64,000 nucleotides of DNA from Durusdinium trenchii (Eukaryota > Sar > Dinophyceae > Suessiales > Symbiodiniaceae): the NCBI GenBank assembly GCA_963970005.1, contig CAXAMN010023662.1, positions 627,904-691,903 of the forward strand, given 5' to 3'. Shown here piece after piece: positions 35,367-47,499 of this stretch. How positions within the stretch are numbered: position 1 is the stretch's first letter; each line of letters starts with the position of its first letter. The notes beneath the pieces were generated by a model, which saw nothing but the letters and a program-made list of their open reading frames with translations, was not told the DNA's origin and did no database searches. The position numbers and the translations under genes were made by a program.

Positions 35367-35604
35367 GGGAAAACATGCCTGGCCTCAAGTGGAAATGAAT
35401 TCCGTTTTTTGCCCGGCGGTTGTGGTGGCATGTCGTGTAAGCCCGACGGCTCTTAATGCAGTTAATCCAGTGGTGAAAAGGAATCGGTTAAGAGAATCCA
35501 ACAAAAGGTGGAAACGAAGAAGCTGTGAGTGAAATTCCAGCATGGCTTCGGCGCCCCAGTGACGGGGATCACACCCAGCACCCAAGTGGGACGGCTGAGC
35601 GGTT

Positions 35605-35988
35605 CACACTCTGACATTGGTTTTCAGTTAGCTCAATTCCCACGTCGAGAAGGAAGGTGAGTGAACGGAAAGGCGCATGAGTCAGCAAAACAGTATTGTT
35701 GAACAAGAGTTTCTCAAAACGCTCAAGTGAAAGCGGCGATCAGCTGCGGCAAAACGCGGCAGGAAAGGGTTTAGGGAGATAGCATGCAGGAACCACCATG
35801 AATCAAATCGAAAGTGGAAAAGCTTGAGCAACAGTTTCCGGTGCAGGTACGTCGGCAAGCGTCCTTGCCGATATCCTCAGGACACTGCAGAGAGCTTTGT
35901 TAAGTGGAGCTCTGGCCTGCTCCACTCCCCTGCTTGGAAACATCGGAACCCTTAGGGACAGGGGTTGACCCACACACACACACACACA
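35605..35988. repeat. Duplicated block 2, copy D
   Basis: Second copy of 34320-34708, again ending in a CA repeat. Confidence 0.95.
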
Positions 35989-38576
35989 AAGGATTGTTCC
36001 AAGCCCGCATAGTTACCTGGTTGGTTTGATAGAAAACAAGGCGCCACCGCATAGCGATACTGCAGCGGGTGCGTCCGCGGCAAGAAGAGCGGCATAGAGG
36101 TGGCTGTGGAGAGCCTGGCAAAGACGAGGACGGAACATCTCTGTGTCTGAGATTTGCCTCAGACGTCCTATTTACAGACTGACTATGTCCTACAAGTAGT
36201 ATGTAGAAGAACTCTCTGTGTCAAACAATCTTGGCTTAGCCTCGGACAGAAACCCTTCAAGATTTGGGTCCAGAAACTTTGGGTCAGATTCATTCCGTGA
36301 AAAACATTCGTGTATATAATGATTGAAGATCTGAGATCCAATATTGACATCTCTCATGCTTAAAACTGTTTGGGCCCTTCATGTGTGACTCCAGTAGTCA
36401 AGTTGAGGAGGTTACTTACCTTAGGGCGCCAGGGTCTGAAGCTGGGTGGGGATGGGTTGGTGGACAGCTCGGTATTGTTGTTCTTCTGGCTTCTTTTGGG
36501 GGAGGATTGCACTTGGCTTCCTTAAAAGACATGGTCTTGGTCGCTGGGCTTCGGTTTCACATGCACATCACAGCGCCTCTTATCCAGCGTTCTTCAGCAC
36601 CTGTGACCCTGGAACTCTTCTCCAGACCCACCACAACACAATCGAACCGCTTCCCCCACCGGCGGCTGTCAATTGGAAGTGCGGACCCGCTCGCATCACC
36701 TGAACAACCACTGGAGCCCAGGGCGGACCAGCGTTCGTGAAGCCAGTCGAATGCTCAGTGAATTTTGTTGTGGATGAGAGACTGGTGATCATGAACCTCT
36801 TACTGGGACAGTAAAGAAGTCGATAGATCGTTTGGAACTTCTGCCCTGCAGCGCCAGCGCCTATTACAGCGTTTGAAGGGATCTCACGTGGCGCAAGATC
36901 TGTTTTTTTGCTTCGTGAATAGATGTAAATATATGATATTCGTGATATTAAATAACTATGTGAATCGTATAGGCTTGAGGGTGACATTGTGAGGTAACCC
37001 AGGCTTTCTCAGCCCAAACCAAGGTGTTCAGATCAAGTCTTCAGGAAATCCAATCCACAGGACGGCCTTGCAGATTGCGTCTTGAATATATACTAACTCT
37101 TCTATCCAGATGAAACACCTCACGTTCTATTGATCACCAAAAGGGTCCTTGAAAACTGCAAGTTCGTCATAACCAGATGACGGCGATGAACACCGGTGAC
37201 TTCTCATCGAACTTTCCCACTTCCTTGCTCGCCGATTGAAACCGGGCCGCTGCTTGTGCTTCTTGGCCGCAGCAGCTGCGCCCGCAAGGTTACATCGGTG
37301 CCTGCCTGAGATTGCTCAGTAGCCCGGTTTTCACGGCAAACGAGCTGGCGAGAAATGCGAAAACAATGGATTTCTTCACGTTGAGAGTCTTCATGACTTA
37401 TCTGCCCCGCACAAAGACAAAAGTGGTCACCCGATCTGGCAGCAAAACAAAGGCTCAGTGCTCAAATGTCCAAACCTTAAGCCCAAGTAACCAAGTCCGG
37501 TAAGTTTCGCAACTTCAAGTTTCCCCACCAGGCAGGAAATCCTTCAAAGGACTTGTCTCCCTCTGCCCAGGTTTGACCAGTGGGGCGCCTCTTCTGGAAG
37601 GATCACGGTCTCATCTTGGAAGGACTCCAGGTCAGCTTGGCTGGGCACCTAGGGCAACACGTGAAGCAGCGGGTGCTTCAGGAGCCAGGCCCTGCTGAAA
37701 AACCATTAAGGTGGTGCGTGATTGCTCGACCATATCAGGTCATAGAAACTCCAAAACCATCTCCAAACCATCTAAAGAACGACATCAAACAAGACTTTGA
37801 TGTCATCTACCTCGTGTTTTCCTATGTTGTCCACTGAGGACCCCACAAAGGAAGGCTCAGCCACAGCAGTGGTTCCTGAAGCGCCCATCAGCTCACCTAG
37901 GGCTCACCATCGGGGGACGGGCTGCCCGGTGCTTGGTGAGACAGTGAGAAAGTGTATATATCAGCAGATCTGCGGTGCAGATTCGAGCTCAATGATCATA
38001 TGCAAAAGGATGGAAAAGGGATTCAAAAAACAAACAATCACACACATCTCTGACTGGCCTTTCATAGAAAATGAATGTTTGGTTCTTCGCCGATTGCAGG
38101 AAGACACTCACATGACATATATAATCCCTTGGCAAATCGCCACACTCGCGGCGCCCTGAGCAGCCATGTACCAAGGATCGACACCTAGAGTCCCTAGAGT
38201 TGATCTAGGTCTGAAACTTCCAAGCTTCAGTGGTCGCTTGGGGACATGGGATAGGTCCGATAGGTTCTCTTTGGGCAACCAGGTCAAGCAGTCTATCTCA
38301 TCACGTGGTTTCTACAGCAGGTCAGGAGGCTAAGCAGCTAAAATGTGGTCTTCCCAGTTTTCAGGGGCACGATTTTGGAGAACAGTCACGAGTTCCCCCA
38401 CGAGTTCCCCCCAAACGCCATTCTCTGGGAAAGTGAGAATGAAGAAAACCTATATATATATATAATGTCTTCTAATTTACAGTAAGGAGCGCAGGCAGTC
38501 ACTCAAAATACTCAAATGAGAATGATGTGATATGTGCAAGCTGCATGGCACGGGTCCTTCATCTTCCTTCCATTCT
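35989..38576. other. Intron-like
   Basis: A canonical-looking minus-strand donor (CCCTAAG|GTAAGT) lies at about 36413-36423, preceded by a Pro/Lys-rich open patch, but no acceptor pairs with it convincingly. Otherwise nothing is supportable. Confidence 0.35.
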
Positions 38577-38753
38577 TCACCCATCTGTCGAGCCACAAGC
38601 AGGAGTTGACTCCAGATATCCTTGCCACAGTGCCCAAGCGCAAAGCCTGGCTGCAGCACTGCAACTGCCCTGCTGGGCCAGATCATGGCTAGATGCGTCA
38701 TGTCCCAGAAGATTGATGGCTTTTTTGACCTCTGGCTTCCAAGTGAAACATGC
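38577..38753 (-). CDS. Terminal exon, unknown protein
   Basis: Minus-strand 59-codon exon in phase 0 after the acceptor TTGACAAG. It reads ACFTWKPEVKKAINLLGHDA, then CSAAARLCAWALWQGYLEST, ending in a stop. A longer open frame in another phase (to 38908) overlaps, but its composition is less protein-like. It is helical with several Cys and Trp. No family is recognised. Confidence 0.42.
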   Translation of the reverse strand, partial: ACFTWKPEVKKAINLLGHDASSHDLAQQGSCSAAARLCAWALWQGYLESTPACGSTDG

Positions 38754-40550
38754 CTTGTCAAGTCAAATTGACTGACCAAAAATTGATGCCTGAACTGAGA
38801 GAGGGAAAATAGTCCCGAAACCGCCAGGGGGGCCTCTCTATTCAAATACCAATCCAAGCAGGACATCTTACTCCTCTCAACTTGCAACAAACCGTTTTCG
38901 CGCAACAACGACCCTGCTGGGGTTTGATGATCTTCCTCCAGCTAGGAAGGTGGGTGTTGAAACGAGTTATTTTCCAGATGTGAAACACACCAATTGGAAG
39001 CGCGGTTTTTTTGGGGGGCTTGGACATGCCTGAGACGAATCGATCGAACGGCCCATGGCAATGAGGTCCTATCACCTATGGTTCAAACTGTTTAGTACAT
39101 CGGTTCATCACAATATCATCACGGGAACAACTGTTGTCGGGCATGATTTATCCGCAAAATGGCCAGGAAGCTTGGCGTCCACATCTTGCGGTATGCTACT
39201 CGGTTAGTCATTGAGCCATGGCAGTTTTTATGGGGACCACACCGCCGTCGGTTGGCCCTTTAAGAGACACATATGCCTGGTATAGCCCGCAGGCACTGTG
39301 ATGAGCTGCACTGGCAGGGTGCCATTCATCGGCAGCTCACAGGCCTTGGTTTGGGCACAGTCGTCTTATTCGTCAGAATAGTACACTCTGACTCACTAAC
39401 ATGGAAGTGGAGGGCCCACCTTTCGCAAGAACCCCAAAAGGCCATAGGTGCATTTTCCACTTCCATGTCGTGTGTTCGGACAAATAGATCCACCACAGTC
39501 ACCTTTCCCGGAATCAAATGGCTTCACGGACCCTTGATCCCGCCCGATTCAGGGGGGGGCGCTCGGACTCTCTGCATTCGGCCTGGGCCAAGGGTCTGTG
39601 TGAAAGGGATGAAGCCTGATGGGTCAACCACTTCAGGGCGAAGATGCAACTTGATTGGTGCATGTCATGATATCTTTGATGTTTGGTGTCAATGGATTTG
39701 CATGGATGTGCAATACCGCCCACCCATTGCAAGCCAAAAGCCATCCTCAACGAGAGAATTGAATACATCCTGTAGCTTCAAATATATGAATAGCCTAATT
39801 GATCAATCTCATAAGTGGCTTTAGCTTTGCTCAACTCCTCTCCTCATCAACATACCGATGACTCATCAGGCTCCAAAGCGCCGAACAGGCCAAAAGACTC
39901 GGGAAACCGCTTCAAACTCAGTGATGCAGCCGAGTCGGTTCCGGTTCGGTTCGGTTCTTCTGCAGTCCTCCCGTTCGCTCGGACACCGAGGATCCACGCC
40001 GCGCTTTTCGCCACGTGAGCTCGGTCACTCACCACGCTGTAAAAGCACCCGACCCGTTTGCCCGCGGGAGCCGAGTGACGTGTGGCCAGGCACAAAGCTC
40101 CACATCGCTACTGCACAGCTTTGTGACTCACGTGTGATTGAAGGTGGCTGATCGGGGCGCCCTCATGGGTTTTTTGAGGGATCACACAAACCATGAGGTA
40201 TCAAAGAACGTTTTGCACAGGGTTTTTGTCTCATCTTGTATATCCAAACGTGTCCACCTATGATATAGACGACTCGTGGTGGGCGTCTATTTGATGGGGC
40301 CACTGCAATGACAAGACCATCTTTTGTGAGCCTTCGTTTTGTGGGTTCCAATACCAATCTTTCTTGAAAAGAGTGAACATGTGTCAAAACCATCTGAATC
40401 TGTTCCCAACCCATTCCCCTAGCCTTGCTAGGTGTCCATCTCGCTTCAGGAGCTACGTTCGGTTCGCGTCCGATCGCTCCAATTCGTCGCGTGCGATGCC
40501 CTGACCGCTCCGTTCGGTGCGCGTCCGATCGCTCAAGTCGTCTCCTCCAC
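38754..40550. other. Intron-like, contains a MITE-like copy
   Basis: A 183-codon plus frame at 39273-39824 runs through the MITE-like copy at 39384-39480 and is judged a chance ORF. No supported exon. Confidence 0.4.
39384..39480. mobile_element. MITE-like element, family A, degraded copy
   Basis: CACTAACATGGAAGTGGA at 39393-39411 is inverted as TCCACTTCCATG at 39457-39468. The outer ends have diverged from the copies at 15548 and 56187. Confidence 0.6.
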
Positions 40551-40656
40551 ATGTCAGGCCCATGGAGCGCCGTGCGGTAGGCCGTGGGACGAAAGGCTTC
40601 CTCGATGCTGGCGACGCTGGCGGTCACCGCAGGCACCTGGGTCATGGCGCACACAT
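40551..40656 (-). CDS. Internal exon, unknown protein
   Basis: Minus-strand 106-nt exon after CCGCGGCAG, entering with two bases of a codon and leaving phase 2 at a GTGGAG donor. It reads VCAMTQVPAVTASVASIEEA, then FRPTAYRTALHGPD. Codons are strongly G/C-ending (GTG, GCC, AGC, ATC, GAG). It is Ala/Val-rich and helical. No family is recognised. Confidence 0.5.
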
Positions 40657-41759
40657 CTGCCGCGGGGCTCGGTGGGGTGGACGGGGAGGGTCATGGCGGA
40701 TGGGGGCGGAAGCTGAAATGACCTGCAGATCTGTTTTCATGCTTACAGTAACAGGAATGATGAGCCAAGATGATCTGCTCGAAGCTGCGATGTCTTGGGA
40801 CATCCCATGACAGAAATAGAATGAAATAGACTTACAGTAAAAGTATGTAAAAGTTGTAATAAGTCTTGGGATGTCTTGGGATGTCTTGGGTGTCAAAGTG
40901 GGATCCCGCTTTTGGCCAGTACCTTGTTCATCCTTTTTCACCTCTTCGCTTCGCACGGTTCGGTTCAAACATAAAAATCCGCCGAACAAGCGCGAGGTTT
41001 CTACCCACCACCACTCCTACCACCTAACAGGCCCGACACAGTCTAACCAATGGGTCTTCAGAGTCTGCACGTCCACGACTGGGGTGGCGTGATCTGATCA
41101 TATCTGGTCGTAACTGGTCGGTTTCTTCGGGTGGCACTGCTAAGGTTTCCCCGCACCGGTCGTCCCCTTTGTTCTCGCCAACCGTGCAGGGCTGGTCATC
41201 ATGAGAGCCAACAAATTGGAGATCCTGTGAATATGACGATGACCATATATATATATATTATATGAGACCCAATAGCTGACCCAATACGGATCTTAGCAAA
41301 CACACTAGCAAATACGTCTCCATGATTCTCCATGTGTCTCCACAGTGCTTCGAAAATGCCGACGCATCCCAGGCCTCCACCAAGAATGGAGATGGCACCT
41401 GGAGTTGCTGGAAAGGTCTTGTGAGAGCATTATGCAAAAAACAACTGAGTGAACTCCCCTTCCAACACGTTTGATCTCAGTTCTCTATGCGTTAAAGACC
41501 TTGGCAAGCGCTTTCCCAGGCAGTCGTGATGGACGCATCCTCGCTGGGAGGCTTCTTGTTGATCTCACAGGCGGCTTCGGCGTCACTTTTTGAGTTGGTC
41601 CCCCCATTCCCACCTCTCGACTCCAAGTTTGCTGATTCAGCCACTTCAAATCACTCCCTTCTGTTTGGAACCTCAAAAACGAACATCAACCATATCTCAG
41701 GATGCCTCCATCCGGAGGCATCTTGGAGGATCTAGGGGTGGTCTAGAGTCTATGGGCAC

Positions 41760-41881
41760 ATCACGTTCCGCCCGTCTCCGCCGCGCTGCATCGCTCAGCT
41801 CCAACGGCTCATAGTGCAACGTGAAGAAGCACTCTGCTGCCTGGCCCTCCTGGAGGACTAGAACCAATGTCCAAGGCGGCA
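41760..41881 (-). CDS. Internal exon, unknown protein
   Basis: Minus-strand 122-nt exon after TGGTCAAACTCAG, entering with two bases of a codon and leaving in phase 0 at GTGCCC. It reads PPWTLVLVLQEGQAAECFFT, then LHYEPLELSDAARRRRAERD. A hydrophobic strand, then an acidic-basic helix, with good codon composition. The phases do not join directly to the exon at 40551-40656. No family is recognised. Confidence 0.5.
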
Positions 41882-43111
41882 CTGAGTTTGACCAAAAATG
41901 ATGCAAATCATGGAGAATGCCTCCAAAGACCTACCAGTACCGGAGTTGGAGTCTTCTCATGTATGTGAGCTGGTAGAGTGGTATGGTGGAGATTGGCTGG
42001 TGATTGGCTGGTCAGCCGTGGGGTGTCCGGTCAAGTTGGCTTGCAAACAAGTTGGGCGCCCGGCGCACCAGGCGTGGCAGGCGCCCGGGAGTCGGTCTGA
42101 CAACACTGCTTCTCTTCCATCCATACATGAGACGAGTTGTTGGTTGATTTTGGTTAAGGTGCTTCGACAGCACAACTGGCAGAGCAACTTTCAAAGTATT
42201 GCCTCCCAAAACATCCCCAGAACAGGTTTTAGGTTGAACATGGTTGAACCATCCATACCCTGATCATCCTAGTTCTGAGTATTCATATCCAACTCGAAAT
42301 AGTTGACACAAGTTACACTCAATGAAGCAATCATGAAAGTGGAACAAAACATTACAAAACCAAATTTCCTGAAACCAGGAAGGTCTGCTCAGCTTTGTTG
42401 GAGGGAGGGTAAGTAACCAACTACCACCAGACCACGAGGATTCAATATGATTCTATCACGCTCTCGATCGCCGCTCGCTGGCTCTCCGCTCCTGAAGCCA
42501 CACCATGGCTTTGGGCATCACCGCGCCAGGCTCCAGGATCTGAGATCGACTCGATCGACCGAGAGCGCCGAAGCACCGACTCTCGCGGCGCCCGTCCCGA
42601 CCGGTTCCGTGGCGCCCGTCCGATGACGATGGCCGTCTTCCGGTGATCGAAGCGGGCCGAGTTTCTGCAGACTTGTCAAGAGACGAGCTAAGCAAGAGTT
42701 TGGTGACATGAGTGTCGAAGTCGAAATACCTTTGAATCTTTTTGTTGCCATACATCTAGATCTTTCGGCAAGCGTGGTAAACATCAGCAAGTCGTGTCCT
42801 TCCGTTGCATTGTCCTTCCCGTTGCATCGGCTAAACCCATGTGGTTAGGGCAATTCCAGAGACCCAGACCGAGAGACGTTCGACCCCACTGAGCTGTTCG
42901 TGTGGAGACGAGACCCCAGACGAGACCCCAACACCTCCAGCATGAGCTGAACTCCTTGGAGGTCTCAGCTGCTGAACTGACGGGAGAAGGAACAAGGGTC
43001 ATTTAGACCAAAGGTCACCTGGCTCTCACATATGGATCCGTTATAGGGACCCATGAAAACACACCATCGTGTGAGCTTCCAGGTTGGTCAGTCTTTGATT
43101 CTGCTAAAATG
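41882..43111. other. Intron-like with ambiguous GC-rich island
   Basis: 42480-42660 is a GC-rich island open in several frames on both strands (minus: SVLRRSRSIESISDPGA or GAARVGASALSVDRVDL). 41898-42263 is open on both strands. I cannot assign frame or strand. Confidence 0.35.
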
Positions 43112-43162
43112 TTTGAAGATATTCCAAATCGTTCAAATGAGCGAATCTGGAATATCTTCAAA
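43112..43162. repeat. 51-bp palindrome
   Basis: TTTGAAGATATTCC at 43112 is matched by GGAATATCTTCAAA ending at 43162, with partial complementarity continuing towards the centre. A related TTGAAGATATGCC lies at about 43187. It would form a hairpin in RNA or DNA. Confidence 0.8.
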
Positions 43163-43199
43163 TAGTTCAAGCCTTGCCTTTGGAATTGCTTGAAGATAT

Positions 43200-43450
43200 G
43201 CCAATTCCTTGCCTCCAAAGGTGCGAGACTTGAAGTGACCAACTCCATCCCCCCGAGCGCAGCGCCAAAACAGAGCGCTCCACCGGTTTCCGCCCACTCC
43301 TCTGCGAGTCCAGAACGGTGCTCGCGCGCCTGGACCACTTTGGGCAAGGGCGTGCGTTCGCGGAGCCACAGAACGGTGCTCGCCAAAGGGAATGACCACA
43401 AATACCCTGGACGCCTGGAGCAGCTGCAGGAGGCTGCAGTCGGGAGAACA
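43200..43450 (-). CDS. Candidate exon, unknown protein
   Basis: The minus-strand frame reads TVLWLRERTPLPKVVQAREH, then GLAEEWAETGGALCFGAALG and MELVTSSLAPLEARNW, with strong G/C third positions. A second minus frame (ends KARLELFEDIPDSL) and a plus frame are also open, so the frame is inferred from composition. Boundaries are not fixed. Confidence 0.4.
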
Positions 43451-44035
43451 CACAAAAGGCGGTAGTTCAACCGCTAGTGAAATCCCAGCAATGCAGGAGG
43501 AAAAAGGAAATGATGGTTGCCTCCACTAAGAGATGTCCATCTTTTTTGCCCATTTGAGCAACGCTCAATGAACTAGCAGCATGTAGTGAACTAGCCCAAA
43601 ATAGTTACATATGATCTTTTACAAAGTGGGGCCAGCCTCCTTTATTTTGCTTTATTCTCTATTTTTTGGCCAGCCTCCACGGGTCATTTACCAAACTACT
43701 AAGCCTTCGCGACCTCCCGGGGCCTCACAGTGGTGAGGATCGTCACATTCAGCGTCAGCGCCGCCGCTGGGGCCTGTCATGGGCCAGCAAAAGTGGTCTA
43801 GAAAATCGATGGAGGTGGTGATCGGCTGAGGCAAAACCATCCTGAACATCCCAGTGCTTTTATGGGAGGCTGAGGACTCAGACTTTTGCAACCCCCAGGT
43901 CGTGACGAAAACTAATTGGGCCGAGAAAACGAAGTTCGATGACCTTTAGCTGGATTAGAAAAATCGGTGGGCCGTTTTGGGCAGAGATTGGTCCTTCGGT
44001 CCTTGGGTTGTTCGTGCGTAGAAGAGTTGTTCATC

Positions 44036-44220
44036 TCAGTAACGTCTCTTCACATCCCATCTTTCTGGGAGCTCATCATGTTTCTCTGTTTCTCTCTTTG
44101 GGGGTTCCTCTTTCTGCGCCTCCTGCAAGAGGGTTTCCAAGTAGAGCTTTCGAGGGCCATTGTAAGGAAGCCAGCTGCAGTCTTTGATGAACTTGCTGCT
44201 GTTGATAGTGGACAGGTAAC
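44036..44220 (-). CDS. Terminal exon, charged C-terminus
   Basis: Minus-strand exon after GCGCTCGAG (two bases complete a codon), ending in a stop. It reads LSTINSSKFIKDCSWLPYNG, then KLYLETLLQEAQKEEPPKRE and ERWDVKRRY. It is Lys/Glu-rich and helical. Upstream the same frame runs into the TTC/TCC-type translation of a GAA microsatellite, which must be intron. The plus strand is also open (contains LSRAIVRKPAAVFDELAAVD). Confidence 0.4.
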
Positions 44221-44285
44221 CTCGAGCGCAGGAGTATGTATATAACTTTGCTGTGAACCCGACAAATGTGAGCACTGCAGACCAT

Positions 44286-44352
44286 GAAGCAGAAGAAGAA
44301 GAAGAAGAAGAAGAATGAGACGAAGGAGAAGAAGAAGAAGGAGAAGAAGAAG
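44286..44352. repeat. (GAA)n microsatellite
   Basis: Imperfect GAA/GGA tract of about 65 bp; its minus-strand translation is poly-Ser. Confidence 0.95.
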
Positions 44353-46936
44353 TGGCGGCCAAACCGTGGATGCTACATGTTAGTCTTCTTATATATTTTC
44401 GATCACCGTTGATTGCCATTTGCATCTGAGAGTTTGTCATGGTGTCCCCCTGCCACTCTTTACTTCGAAGAGACATTTTCTCAACATTCAATTCACTTTC
44501 TTGGTGGCAGCTTTGTGAGGGGTACCAGGGTAGACCGTCAGCCACTTCTTTGTGCGATGTGGTTCTTCAAGGATGCTACGCTTTGGTCATGCCGCCATGC
44601 CGCCATGCCGTGGCCAAGACCGACCCGCGCAACACCACGAAGACCGGTTGGGCAACGGCCGGACTGGCGGGCGGAGCGTCTCCTCAACTTGACGGACCGG
44701 CTTTTCGACAGTGAAGTCACGGTGACTTTAGTCTTAGAGCTTTGTGCCTAAATCTGGATGGAGGACATGACTAGCCACCAGACACGACATACAGCTCTTC
44801 TCCTGCTCGAGGGTGGCTTGGAGTCTTACAGCTATGGACAACATCTAAATCATCCAAACTCCGACAAGCCTTGAACTGATGGACAAACAATGACCCTCAA
44901 TGACGAATGAGGAAGAACTGGTCATGTTGGTCAATTTTTTAAATGACCCCAACCCGGTCAGTTGGTCAGTTGGTAGACCATAACCCTCTATATATCCGAC
45001 TCTAGCCCTCGCCCTCCCAAATGCTTCATGGAGCTGTAGGGAGTTGCGAGTACACAGCTTTGCCGCTCAGCATCTGGTTGACCCACCTGAGCTTCGGCGC
45101 TTCGCGTCAGAAACGATAATGTGAACTGGTCGGACCCTCCGCACCGTCCAGGTGACGAACCAAAAATGGAATCAAATTCTGAACGAACAAACCAAACATC
45201 GACAAGCCCACAAAAAACAATCGTTCGCATACGTTTTTTGACGCATGGATTCGGGATTTTTGCTGGGTCCCAGCAGCGATGTCCCAGTTTGGAAGGTTTT
45301 TTCATGTGTTGTTGTTCATTTTTCTGATATCCGACCATAGAACATCACTGTGACTTGCATCATTGGGATGATGACCCGCACCGTGGAGAGACATGACTTG
45401 GTCTGCACCGCTGGAGATTGAGATGGACCGCAAGAGTGAAGACTTGAAAGACAAAGATGTTGCAAAGGCTATGCTGCAATGGGTCCTGCACTTGCATGGT
45501 GAGTGTTGCTAAGGGTCTACAATCCCTCCAGCTCACATACAATTGACTGACCGTCCTTCTTCTGTCGATTGATGTTGTTTAAAGTCCTGGAGAAACCTGG
45601 CAGCCTGGCTGTGGGTCAAAACTGATAGCCCTACCTGCAAGGTCAAGCTACATGGTGTTGTGGCTCCAGGTTCTGACCCATTCCCATGTGGGTATGGGTA
45701 TGGTAGTAGAGAACGTTGTCCAAAGCTGTTGACTTGCCATGGGAAGTTGTGATGGTTGAATCAACTCGCAGTGTGCCAGGTCTGGGGTGGTTTTCATCCA
45801 AATGCGACTATGTTCAGGTATGGAGAAACAACAACAAACCGATGTATATATATATTCTATATAATTGATTTAGAAGAACACATTGTTAGACACAATGTTT
45901 ACTGTACCAAAAAACACTGGCCTTAGGGGCACTTTGTGTCTTCTTTGCTACTGGGGCCAACTCAGACAACTAGTCCCGCACAACCATCCAGCCCAGGCAC
46001 CGAAAAGCTCAAAAAACTTGACACTGATGGCAACACCTGCCAGAGCTGCCCCGCGGGCATATAAACTTGGAGCGGCCATTGCCTGTGATAATTTAGATGA
46101 TAATTGGTGATCAACAAGTAAATGAAAACACGAGCATAAAAAGGCTGCTTGTAAGGAAAAAGAGAAAAATAAGTATTGCTATAGGGCTATGGGTGAAATT
46201 CAAAATGCAGCGGACTATAGGATGCTATGGGTGGATGTTCACACCACTGGGCCCATGTTGCGGTGTCGATTGGTTGCCCAAAACCCCATTAGACATGAGG
46301 CAATCATGTGAGCTCGCTGACTTGTAGGTGCGTGTGATCTTATCTACTCTAGACCAGCAAAAAAGACTTATATATATAATGTAGGCTGTTGATTAATTAA
46401 CAAAGCCCCCCCATACTAAAAGGTTTTACAGACTAGATGAGGGTCTCTTGGGGCTATCATATCCCTCTATTATGCCCCCAAATAAAACTTTTCTGCCCCA
46501 GTGGCCTACTTCGTGAGCACGCAGTCTTTGGGGGTCCTTGAACCCAAGGGATGCTTAAGGCTGACCTTGTGCTAAAGATCTGGACTTTCCCCCCTCTTCC
46601 CCGCCTTGAAAAAAACAACGCCTATAGTTGAGGTCGCCAAGGACTACGACATTTGTCAGGGACGACAAGAGTTGCTGCGATCTACTGTTACTGAATTCAC
46701 CAGCTGCCAAAACACCTCTTGAACAAGACAATTCTCTGTCGAGGGGGATCTTTGCCCCTGGGCAGCAGTAAGTGAGGTCTTTGCCTCATGCAGCTTCGTA
46801 CACATGTGTAGTCTAAAATGAGATGCATTTCAAGCAGGCTGGCATCACTGGAAACCCAGGTCCAACTTCAATTGAACAGCGGCACTGGGTGCTTTGAGGT
46901 GACAGGTGCTCAGGTTGTCTTAGTCCTTGTTTTGTC
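44353..46936. other. Intron or intergenic
   Basis: Ambiguous GC-rich patch at 44590-44715 (open on both strands) and a weak minus frame at 45000-45340. AT-rich around 45840-45880 and 46130-46420. It may contain the 3' boundary of the gene above it. Confidence 0.35.
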
Positions 46937-47499
46937 TTAGGAGACCGTAGCCTTCGTTTGGCCAGTGCCAAGCAAAGTCACGCATCTTGGCAAAAGTGTA
47001 TAGCAAATGGAAGAACAGGAAAAGCCCTGGGTGGCCAGCCACAACATAAGGCTGGAGCCGTGCCTGATTGTGTTGAGCCACATGGCATCAAAGGCCCAAC
47101 AAGTAGAGCCTAACATCATCGACTGCGCAGGATGCATCAGGACATTTGGAAAGCAGTTGAAGAAGTCCCTAGTTGCCTCCGTACGCACAACGGCCAACCA
47201 CACCATGGTGCAGGTGGTGTACAACACGGCATACGCGCAACCGATCAGCGCGAGCCAGCTGAGAACCACATGAATCTCATTGCAGGGAACCTGGCCACAG
47301 TCGATCCATTCTGAAGCGTCTGCCTCCTCTTTGATAGATTCTCCAGTCTTATCCATGGTGAGCAGTAGAGCTGCCACCACACCGATGGTCGTGAAGGCAG
47401 TGATCAAGGACTCACGTACTTTCTCCAGCTCTCCATCTGAGCTACTCTCCACGAATCGGTGCAAAATGGAAAGGGGCATGGCCAATCCTTTTTTTTTCC
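46937..47499 (-). CDS. Multi-pass membrane protein exon
   Basis: Minus-strand exon of about 187 codons ending in a stop, entered after CCCCTTGTGCTTGTAG. It reads GLAMPLSILHRFVESSSDGE, LEKVRESLITAFTTIGVVAA, then an acidic loop (KTGESIKEEADASEWIDC) and NEIHVVLSWLALIGCAYAVL. Four hydrophobic segments are visible (about residues 41-58, 84-113, 132-150 and 156-180 of the open frame). This looks like one of the expanded dinoflagellate multi-helix membrane families, with unknown substrate; that is inference. An upstream open patch at 47733-47830 with a GTAAGA donor (contains NVLTITPQLQATVEFQQF) may be a preceding exon, but its phase does not match this acceptor. Confidence 0.72.

Noticed and set aside
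35041-35532. Several ORFs spanning the N gap
   Set aside because: They exist only because Ns contain no stop codons; the flanks are poly-Pro or poly-Gly from the G run.
39273-39824. 183-codon plus-strand ORF
   Set aside because: It includes the degraded MITE-like copy and has no coding bias; frames of this length are expected by chance a few times in 64 kb.
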